Source of the DNA: Polytrichum commune
Lineage: Eukaryota; Streptophyta; Polytrichopsida; Polytrichales; Polytrichaceae
Assembly: GCA_950295325.1 (NCBI GenBank)
Contig: OX485808.1
Coordinates: forward strand, 622,501 to 686,500
Direction of reading: 5' to 3'
DNA length: 64,000 bases
The translations under genes and the position numbers were made by a program. Positions 56,336 through 64,000 of this stretch are shown here, piece by piece (within the stretch, counting starts at the first letter, position 1; every line of letters begins with the position of its first letter). The notes under the pieces are model-generated. The model saw only the letters and a program-made list of their open reading frames with translations. It was not told the DNA's origin and searched no databases.

Positions 56336-57546
56336 TTGTAGTTGTAATCCCCAACTACCTCACTAATTATTCAAGCCCTTAACTAATCTTCCTACCTAAT
56401 TTCCCTAATTCTACTAACAACCCCTTTCTAATCACACAATTCTTCTCTAATCCTAAAATCCTAAAATCCTAGAGAGGAGAGGGGGAGAGAGAATTTCCTA
56501 ACTTCACTAAGACTAACTAATCCACACAAGTATATTTTTGCACTCATCACAACATCAAGTGCTCAACTCTTAAACATGGAACTTGCAACCACGTGTATTC
56601 AAAACATGAACTTAAAGTACCACAAATTGGAATCATGAATTAACTTTAAAATCCTTCACGTCGACACTAATTCTACCAAGAGGTCAAGCCCTCTTCAAGG
56701 CTAACAAGCCTTGGCTCTCAAACTAAAAACTAAGCACACACATGTGCTCCAATATGGCTTCCCACACCCCCACTTATAACTCGTGGGGTGCCTTGGAGCA
56801 CAAAGGAAAGAGAGGATGAGTGAGGGAAGAATGAGGGATTATATAGTAAGCTTGAGGGGGTGAGCACCCTCAAGGCTCACGATAAGCCCTTGAGATTTCC
56901 TCCTACTTAGTAGGCACCAATCCTATCTTCTAAGCCTTCCTCCCTCAAATGATCAACAAGGATCCTAATTCGAACATTTAACTAGCCTTGGCTTTCTACC
57001 TACCACACTTTACCAAACTTGGGATGCTTCAACCCAAACTTAGCCTCCTTCGCTTTCCGCCGCCATAACTTTCTCCCCTTACTTTCCCAAATCGTCGCTC
57101 ACCACGTAATTCAAACCACGATGCTTAACTCGTGATTTGATTGGTGCTTTGAGAATTTGCTTATCCTCCACCTTGCCTTCTTCCTTGGGCCTTCCCCATT
57201 AAGTGGCCATGATGAGGTGGTCCACTTGTGCGCTCCATGTGATCCTCCATTCATCCCAATTCGAATGCACTTGCCTCTTGAGTCACTTTGGTTGTCTCCA
57301 TCCATTTGTACTAGCCTACTCACTAACTACTCAATCCAAGTTCTCCTTACCTATCCTCATTCAGTCAAATCCTTCCGAAGGTAAAAACACAATAACAACT
57401 CACATCCTAGCCTCTTACAACATGGTACTTCTAAGACTAACATTTCACTTTTTTTATATTTTTGTGAAGTAACATGCTACTTCAAAGTGCATCAACTAAC
57501 GTTTCAAGGGTCTAAGACTAAATGTGGGCACCCTTTTGGGCTCACA
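56336..57546 (-). other. LTR-like sequence next to the Gypsy ORF
   Basis: Read on the minus strand it starts TGTGAGCCCAAAAGG at 57546, resembling the start of the 3.4-kb LTR-type element at 12722, and has CTTACTATATAATCCC, a TATA-like site, at about 56852-56837, followed by a CT-rich run (CTCATTCTTCCCTCACTC). That fits U3 and R of a 3' LTR for the minus-strand Gypsy ORF. No second LTR copy is in the window to confirm it, and the left limit is uncertain. Confidence 0.42.
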
Positions 57547-57550
57547 TAAT

Positions 57551-57568
57551 TGGCGACCATCGGGGGAT
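57551..57568 (+). promoter_or_regulatory. Primer-binding-site-like sequence on the + strand
   Basis: TGGCGACCATCGGGGGAT follows ...GGGCTCACA and four bases (TAAT). TGGCGAC... and TGGCGCC... are known primer-binding-site forms (tRNA 3' end complements) just inside 5' LTRs of plant Gypsy elements. On the + strand this would place a 5' LTR ending at 57546, yet the adjacent gag-pol reads on the minus strand. Confidence 0.4.
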
Positions 57569-57607
57569 GAATCCAAACATCTCTTGCTCCAAGGGTAAGT
57601 TGCCTAG

Positions 57608-60600
57608 TCAAGCTCGGTACTCCTTACATCTACTTCCCGATGTACGGGTAGGAAAGAGCTCACCATTCAACGTTTCCAATTGAATTGAATTATTAGGAAA
57701 GACCTCATAGACAAGGTAAGGTCCTAACCATACCGCATTGAATTTCGCCGGAAATTCAAGCTTTCGTGCGTCTTGAATCATGACCATCATTCCCGGTGTT
57801 AGGGCCCTTCTCTTATGTCGTTTGTCGAAAGTAATCTTTCTCCTTCTTTGGATTGCCTCAATATGTTGAGCCGCCATTCTCCTCCCTTCGTCAAGTGCTT
57901 CCAAATCGGTTAGTCGATTTCGTAAGGATTGACTTTCGGTAAGTCTCGTACTCACGGCCACCCTAAGTGACTCGACTTCATATTCGATTGGTAGTGTCGC
58001 TTCAAGACCATAGACTAAGGAAAATGGTGTAGCACGCGTAGTTACCTTATAGGTTGTACGGTATGCCCAAAGTGCCGCCGTTAGTTTCGTATCCCAATCC
58101 CGCTTCGAGTCTATAACCGTCTTGCGTAGTACACTCACCAAAATTCCGTTAACCCTTTCCGTTTGTCCATTGGTTTGTGGGTGGTAGGGAGTAGTCTTCC
58201 GGTGATCAATTTTAAATTTCTCTGTCATCTCTCGAATCAAGTCATTCAAAAAGTGAGTACCCCTATCGCTTACTAGGATCTTCGGCACCCCGAACCGCGA
58301 AATTATGTTTTCGTACATAAATGTTGCCGCGTGTTCCGCCGTGTCGGTCTTCACCGCTTTGGCTTCCGCCCACTTGGTGAGGTACTCGGTTGCCACCACA
58401 ATATATTTCATTCCTTTTGAAGATTGGGGATGGACCTCACCCACATAGTCGATGCCCCATTTTTCGAAAGGAATTAAGGGTAATGATACATGTAAAGGCA
58501 TCTCCATTCTAAGGTCGTCTCGGGCATACCGTTGGCAAGCGTCGCATTTCCTTACATAGTCATGGGCGTCCTTAAATAGTGTAGGCCAAAAGTAGCCCGC
58601 TCTAAGTATTTTTTGCCCGGTGAGTTGACCCGAGAAGTGACCGCCGCAAGCGCTATCGTGGCAAGCGATTAAAATCGCTTCAACCTCCGTTTTTGACACG
58701 CATCGTCGTAAAATACCATCGGACCCCCTTCTAAACAACCTATGGCCCACTACAACAAATTGCCTACTATTTACCCTCACCTTCCTTCTCTCTTCTTTTG
58801 TCCACTCTTTGGGCAACTTGTGGGTTGTTAGAAATTCCACTATGCCCGCATACCACGCCGGTGTAGAAGTGACCACAAAGAGGCTATCATCTACTAACAT
58901 ATCATTTACCGGATTTTTTCCTATCTCCTCCGACAACCTAGACAAGTGGTCCGCTTGTAAATGCATACGACCCGGTTTATATTCCACCGCGTAGTCGAAT
59001 TCTTCTAATAACAAAACCCACCTAGCTAACCTACCACTTAACTCAGCCTTGTTAATTAGATACTTGATAGCCATGTGGTCAACAAAAAATACAACCGGGT
59101 TGCACATGAGGTAATGCCTAAACTTTTTAACGGAAAACACCATGGCTAGGCACTCCCTCTCCGTTGTAGAGTAGTTTCTTTCGGCGGGGGTCAATTGCTT
59201 ACTCGCATAAGCTATAGGTTGATCCTTCTCTTTTTCTCCCGTTGCTTGACAAAGCGCACTCCCTATTGCCACATTACTAGCATCACAATAGACGTGAAAA
59301 GGTTTACCCCAATTGGGTGGTATCAACACCGGATAGGTGCTCAACCTATCCCGCAATTCCTCAAAGGCTTTTTGACAAGCATCCGTCCACTCGAATTTGA
59401 CATCCTTTTTGAGCAAATGGGTAATGGGCACCGCTATCTTTGAAAAATTAGGAATAAGTTCCCGGTACCATCCCACATGTCCTAACAACTTAGAGATCCC
59501 CTTGGAATTGGTTGGAGTTGCCAAGTCGCTTATGGCCGCAATCTTATCCGGATCGGGTTCTCTACCTTTCTCACTAACAACATAACCCAACAACACTCCC
59601 TTATTCACTCCCAAAAATGTCTTATCCGGGTTCAATGCTAACCTCATCTTCCTACACCTAACCAATGCCTCCCTAACACAATGTAGGTGATCATCCACAT
59701 ACCGCCAATCCGCTTCCGACACATGTGCTTGCTCCTCTTTGTTCCGATACCAATCGGAAGGCACATTGGGGTAATCTTTCACATCTTGACCTACAACTAT
59801 CCCCGTAGACGTGGTCTTGAAATGTAAAGGCTCCTCCAATTTCGATGACTTAATAATCACATCCTCCTCTTGAGTCCCATCTACATGAATTAAACTAACC
59901 TCACCCTCTTCCACGTCATCTACCCAAGGTGTTAACCCACCGCTAATCCACTCTTCCTCGGTGAGCACCTCACATGGCTCCAACAATGAGCCCTCTCCTA
60001 AACTAACACTAGGAAATTCACTCCCTAAGCCTACTTGGTGAAATGTAACCATTACATCAACCTCGGACTCGGGGTACTCCCTTAGCCATTGGGCATAATC
60101 CCCATTATCCCCATAATTGTAAAAATTAGGACCTAGACTTCCCGAGCCCGAATCTATAACAACCCTTTGACCTTCGGGATGGACGACTCCCACCAATGCC
60201 TTGCCAATCTCATTCTCGTTTAAGTCATCAATTTCCTTCTCCAATGGCAAATACATCTCCTTCTTCATCCATCCTTCTAATGAACCAATGGACACTATGA
60301 CCCTATTACCCTCCGGACCATAAGTGATGGATGGTTTAGGTCCACCCCAATTGACCATAGCATTCGCCATCCGCAACCAAGGCCTACCTAGCAAAATGGG
60401 GAAGGTGTCCTTGTTGGAGTGCATTTTAATGACATGGAAGGTGACCAAGTACTCCTCACCTCCCGTAGTCATTCTACAATCCTTGATCATCCCCAAAGGC
60501 GTAGTCGAACTTTGATTTGCCATATTTATGACCAAAGGTGAAGGCCCCGTGAATCCAAGTCCCAATTTTTTCATAGTATCCTCCGGTAGTATATTTAGAC

Positions 60601-63166
60601 TACTCCCTCCGTCGACTAGCACATTAGGAACCACCTTATCTACTATAACAACTTCTATTTCTATAGCTTTCACGTCTCTTCCACCTTGTGATTGGATCCT
60701 AGCGGCTATTTTAGCTTTCACCTTCCTCATCCTCTTGTGTACCGGCATTCCCTCCTTTAATGTTTTCCTTGCCGTGGGTGAAATTTCCAATAGTTGGCCG
60801 AAAGTAATATCCGCCTTGAGTGTACTAAGGTCCGCCCACAAGTCGTACCCGGTAGATCTTTCCACCTTAGAATTACCCACTACGTCGAATTCGTCTACGG
60901 GAACCCCCGGTCCTTCCCATTCACCCACATCGCTATTATCCAAGTCATGTACCGCATTAGTCCTCTCCCTATCTTGTAAAATTATATTTTCCCTCTCCAC
61001 ATCCTTAGTAGCTCTTCTAGCTACCCTATCCAACTCGGAGAGATTAATCTCTTCATCCGAAGAGTAATTTCCTTGCTCTCCTATTCCTACCTCCAACGGG
61101 GCATCCCCTCTCCTAGCCCTAGTAGTTACCGCTAGTGCAGGTGCTTCTTCAACCACACCCTTACCCTTCACTAACTCATATGTAATAGCATTGGTGTGAG
61201 GAGGCCATTGACTTTGCTCCTCTCCAATTCTCGTTGGGAGAGGAAGCATGTCATCACATGTGGCCTCCAACACTCCATCCATGAACCTAACATCTTGGGA
61301 GTTAGATGGTCCCGGATCCGTTGGAGGCGCTTGTCTCCCGTTACTACCATTAGGTGGAACTCCTTGTCTATTTTGTATTGGAATGTAACCGGTTGTAGTT
61401 TGCAAGCCCGCCGGTGGATGAAAAGTTTGCCTAGCATTACTATGGTCATAGTATAAGTTAGGTGGCCTAAGTTCATTGGCCGGTACTCCTTGTGGCCTAG
61501 CACCTCGCATATTATCCCTTGCTTGTTGTTGTGGATTAGCCACCGGGTAAGGGACATTAATTATTTTGTCCGGTTGGCGACACGTATCCGAGGGATGACT
61601 TCCTCCACAATTGCTACAATTAAACTCTTGACCTTCGGACCAACATTGTCCTTGAGCGTGCCACCTTCCACAAAAGGGATGAAATTCCTTCTTCTCTAAA
61701 TTTTGGCCACCTTGCCCTCTAGGTTGTGGTCCTCTATTGCTTCCATTTCCATAGTGAGGTGGCGCTTGACCTCGTTGATTTTGTTGAGGTGGGTTACCGT
61801 TTCCTCTTTGGTCACGGTTTTGTCCACTTCTACAAAATTGACGCGTGTGGCCCGGTTGGCCACATTGGACACACCATAATCCGGAAGAATGCCTACCCGA
61901 CTCAACCGGGGGTGGAGGCCCCGGTTGTTGACTCCGGATCATTAATGACATTTGATCCGTGAGGCTTTGCATTTGTTTTATCATAGCCTCTTGGAATCCT
62001 AGTTGGCTAGCACCTAGTCTTCTCTCAACCTCCTCCAAGTGTGGATCCGTTCTAGGGGCCGGTAGTGCCAAAAGAGGTGCCGGTTCCCTAACCGCTAAAG
62101 GTCGGGGACCGGTGTCCACAATGGCATATGGAATTTGGTTCTCATACTTAGCGGGTTCTACCGCTACCACCCTAGGGCGTATGGGGATGAATTGTGGGAT
62201 CAATTCATCCTCCCTTCTCCATAGCCTTTCGTGATCTTTATCCAAGTTTTCAATATCTCTAGCCGCACGCTTGGCATCCGCCAAGGTCAAGGGATTCCTT
62301 TCTAGAACACCCCTAATAGTTCCGGACTTAAAAAACCCTTGAATGAAAAATTGCTTTAGCGTGTCGTCGTTGAGCATGGTACCCACAAATCTAGTGCACA
62401 CTAAATCAAACCTCCTAATGTAAGCCGAAATTTCTTCCTCCCTTCCTTGCTTCAATGACGACAATGCCCTTAATGCGGTACTTTGACCCACTTCCGGCCT
62501 AAATTCGTTAAGAAACTCCCTTTGTAATTGTTCCCATCCCCTAAAATGTCCCTCGGCATGATCCCGATACCATTCATAGGCTTCCCCCTCTAGAGTGGTA
62601 GGAAACCACACTAACCAATAACCCGGGTCGGTTATGAGGAAGCTAGCCAACCGTTCGATATACCGTTCCATGTGCCGAGAGGGGTCCTCATCCTTGGTCC
62701 CATAAAATTTAGGGAGATGAGATGGCATATCCATCGCCGCTAAATTTTGTGGAACCACAATTGGTAGGCCTCTTGGCCTAACCAATGGGTCTATTGGAGG
62801 TATAGGAGGTATGGGCGGAATTGGGGGTATGGGTGGTGGATCCATCCCCCGTTCCTCGGCCATGGTGACCGGTGAACTATTCAACAATCCCCTATCAACT
62901 TCTACCGGGAATTCTTCTCTAAGTGTGTAATTTTCCGAAGAAGTTTCACCACTCAATTTGGAGGGAGTGATCTCCTCTTCAAGTTGAGCTCCAAGTTCTA
63001 AGGTGTCTAGAATTGACCTAGTCCTAGGTTCGACGTTCAAACAACTCTCTATTCTAACATTATCTTGTTCTAATCTATCACTGATTTTAGAGGACCGCCT
63101 CTTTCGAGTAGATTTCTCTAGTCCTACTATCAAACTTGGTTTTTGTGAGCGAGTCCTACCTTGCAT
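57608..63166 (-). CDS. Gypsy (Tat/Athila-like) gag-pol with reverse transcriptase core deleted in frame
   Basis: 1852 codons, ATG 63166 to TAG. In order: a basic N-terminus; a Pro/Ile repeat at about 110-126; Gag core (FYGTKDEDPSRHMERYI to about 300); a CCHC knuckle CVQCGQPGHTRQFC (432-445); a second Cys-rich motif (CSNCGGSHPSDTC, 517-529); aspartic protease with VDGGSSLNILP (851-861); then VPSDWYRNKEEQAHV joins directly to HLHCVREALVRCRKMRL at about residue 1150-1165, so the fingers, most of the palm and the LPFGL-type region of reverse transcriptase are missing. The thumb (GYVVSEKG), RNase H (YCDASNVAIGSAL, TERECLA, ADHLSRL), integrase zinc finger (His1503, His1510, Cys1541, Cys1544) and DDE triad (Asp1573, Asp1634, Glu1670, with 35 residues between the last two) follow. 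It cannot copy itself but could supply Gag, protease and integrase. Confidence 0.9.
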   Translation of the reverse strand: MQGRTRSQKPSLIVGLEKSTRKRRSSKISDRLEQDNVRIESCLNVEPRTRSILDTLELGAQLEEEITPSKLSGETSSENYTLREEFPVEVDRGLLNSSPVTMAEERGMDPPPIPPIPPIPPIPPIDPLVRPRGLPIVVPQNLAAMDMPSHLPKFYGTKDEDPSRHMERYIERLASFLITDPGYWLVWFPTTLEGEAYEWYRDHAEGHFRGWEQLQREFLNEFRPEVGQSTALRALSSLKQGREEEISAYIRRFDLVCTRFVGTMLNDDTLKQFFIQGFFKSGTIRGVLERNPLTLADAKRAARDIENLDKDHERLWRREDELIPQFIPIRPRVVAVEPAKYENQIPYAIVDTGPRPLAVREPAPLLALPAPRTDPHLEEVERRLGASQLGFQEAMIKQMQSLTDQMSLMIRSQQPGPPPPVESGRHSSGLWCVQCGQPGHTRQFCRSGQNRDQRGNGNPPQQNQRGQAPPHYGNGSNRGPQPRGQGGQNLEKKEFHPFCGRWHAQGQCWSEGQEFNCSNCGGSHPSDTCRQPDKIINVPYPVANPQQQARDNMRGARPQGVPANELRPPNLYYDHSNARQTFHPPAGLQTTTGYIPIQNRQGVPPNGSNGRQAPPTDPGPSNSQDVRFMDGVLEATCDDMLPLPTRIGEEQSQWPPHTNAITYELVKGKGVVEEAPALAVTTRARRGDAPLEVGIGEQGNYSSDEEINLSELDRVARRATKDVERENIILQDRERTNAVHDLDNSDVGEWEGPGVPVDEFDVVGNSKVERSTGYDLWADLSTLKADITFGQLLEISPTARKTLKEGMPVHKRMRKVKAKIAARIQSQGGRDVKAIEIEVVIVDKVVPNVLVDGGSSLNILPEDTMKKLGLGFTGPSPLVINMANQSSTTPLGMIKDCRMTTGGEEYLVTFHVIKMHSNKDTFPILLGRPWLRMANAMVNWGGPKPSITYGPEGNRVIVSIGSLEGWMKKEMYLPLEKEIDDLNENEIGKALVGVVHPEGQRVVIDSGSGSLGPNFYNYGDNGDYAQWLREYPESEVDVMVTFHQVGLGSEFPSVSLGEGSLLEPCEVLTEEEWISGGLTPWVDDVEEGEVSLIHVDGTQEEDVIIKSSKLEEPLHFKTTSTGIVVGQDVKDYPNVPSDWYRNKEEQAHVSEADWRYVDDHLHCVREALVRCRKMRLALNPDKTFLGVNKGVLLGYVVSEKGREPDPDKIAAISDLATPTNSKGISKLLGHVGWYRELIPNFSKIAVPITHLLKKDVKFEWTDACQKAFEELRDRLSTYPVLIPPNWGKPFHVYCDASNVAIGSALCQATGEKEKDQPIAYASKQLTPAERNYSTTERECLAMVFSVKKFRHYLMCNPVVFFVDHMAIKYLINKAELSGRLARWVLLLEEFDYAVEYKPGRMHLQADHLSRLSEEIGKNPVNDMLVDDSLFVVTSTPAWYAGIVEFLTTHKLPKEWTKEERRKVRVNSRQFVVVGHRLFRRGSDGILRRCVSKTEVEAILIACHDSACGGHFSGQLTGQKILRAGYFWPTLFKDAHDYVRKCDACQRYARDDLRMEMPLHVSLPLIPFEKWGIDYVGEVHPQSSKGMKYIVVATEYLTKWAEAKAVKTDTAEHAATFMYENIISRFGVPKILVSDRGTHFLNDLIREMTEKFKIDHRKTTPYHPQTNGQTERVNGILVSVLRKTVIDSKRDWDTKLTAALWAYRTTYKVTTRATPFSLVYGLEATLPIEYEVESLRVAVSTRLTESQSLRNRLTDLEALDEGRRMAAQHIEAIQRRRKITFDKRHKRRALTPGMMVMIQDARKLEFPAKFNAVWLGPYLVYEVFPNNSIQLETLNGELFPTRTSGSRCKEYRA

Positions 63167-64000
63167 TCCATAAGAATCGATCGACCCTCACTTGACCACA
63201 CATAATCCTAGCAATTCCCCTCTTAATATTTTCACTTGTCTTGGTGTGGTTATAATTTTTTTAGGAGGTGAGGAAAAGAACCTACAAGCCCACTTAGGTG
63301 AAAGAATCCCAATAGGGGATAGGCATGTTCATGTTAATTTTTTGGTTAAGTCGGAGCATCACCTCCGCACCTTCCCGCAAATTAACACTCACCACAATAC
63401 CGATTGTGAGGGGGTGACCTTCCGAGTAGATTATGTTAAAAGTCGAGGCTTCACCCTTCAACTTCTCACACCATCCACAATTCGGGAATTACCCTCTACA
63501 ACGGATAACAACAATCACGAGTACAAAAGGCATTCCTTAATTAGTTAATGAGTTCACTTTGAAGAAATAAACATACCTTGAGCAATCGCATCCCCCTGTG
63601 AGTTAGCACTCCCCTCAATCGTGACTCAATGTAACAACACCATAAACTTTGTGAAATATTAATTTAATCTAGAGCATGAAATGACAACTCCCAAAACTTT
63701 GAGACTCACCCCGAGGTGAGTGTCAAAGTTCAATGTCCTAAGGTGAATTTACCCTCTAATGTTTTAATGAGCTACTCGGTTATAGGTTCCTTTTAAGTTC
63801 TTAGCAAATCCCCAAAAAGGTTGAGGACGTACCTTCGCCGCGCTCCTTCCTCAAAAATGAATTTGCGTAATTGACAATGCAATTCATTCCAAGGAATAGT
63901 TGAAATACAATGAATTCAAATGTAACCCAAAGAGAGAATACTTACCGAGTTTCGGGTGCTCCTTCCCTTCTCTCAAGTTTGTGTCTCCAATTTTTCCTAG
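63167..64000 (-). other. 5' untranslated part of the Gypsy element
   Basis: This lies upstream of gag. It holds short frames on the + strand (63192-63548) without any domain. No LTR end or primer-binding site was found before the right edge, so the 5' LTR, if present, lies beyond 64000. Confidence 0.45.

Noticed and set aside
60528-61067. 179-codon + strand frame
   Set aside because: It is an antisense shadow of the Gypsy gag-pol.

Overview
The window looks like nuclear DNA from a green plant lineage (streptophyte). The signs are short plant-type telomere motifs (TTTAGGG) at about 47319 and 51352, a plant-style kinase with a DUF1221-like helical N-terminus, a Tat/Athila-like Gypsy polyprotein, and plant-type introns. 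The species cannot be told from the sequence. Most of the window is mobile DNA in several nested layers. Only a few genes look like host genes.

Layout. 1-1586 (minus) is a protein kinase cut by the left edge. 1.6-10 kb is AT-rich, with three copies of one MITE family, a 255-bp direct repeat pair, one broken small-protein exon and another MITE. 10.1-11.3 kb is a 1.15-kb element with TACCGTACG ends; a near-identical inverted copy lies at 48.9-49.9 kb. 12.7-16.1 kb is a 3.4-kb LTR-type element with 5-bp target duplications. 16.7-20.7 kb is a decayed multi-exon MULE-type transposase. It is cut at its 3' end by a LINE-like or other retroelement block (20.7-24.8 kb) with an extremely A/C-rich upper strand and an ORF1-like protein. 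24.97-26.88 kb is a TIR element. 28-32 kb and 39.2-39.8 kb carry minisatellite arrays that share a CCATAGTCT motif and appear to lie in LTR-like promoters.

34.2-38.6 kb (minus) is the most interesting gene: a six-exon HECT-type ubiquitin ligase with every intron in phase 0, the catalytic Cys kept, and one in-frame TAG. About 2.4 kb upstream on the same strand is a small F-box-like ORF. 43.5-46.9 kb is a Tigger/pogo-type element that contains a palindromic MITE array and, inside its right terminal repeat, an exactly 1,000-bp hAT-type element with 8-bp target duplications. 50.9-51.25 kb is a long foldback. 54.9-56.1 kb is an unrecognised GC-richer ORF region. 57.6-63.2 kb (minus) is an 1852-codon Gypsy gag-pol whose reverse transcriptase core has been removed in frame.

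Functionally, the kinase and the HECT/F-box pair are the only candidates for host genes. The rest is a record of repeated insertion, with decay dominated by C-to-T type changes in the transposase genes. All family calls come from reading motifs by eye; no search was run.
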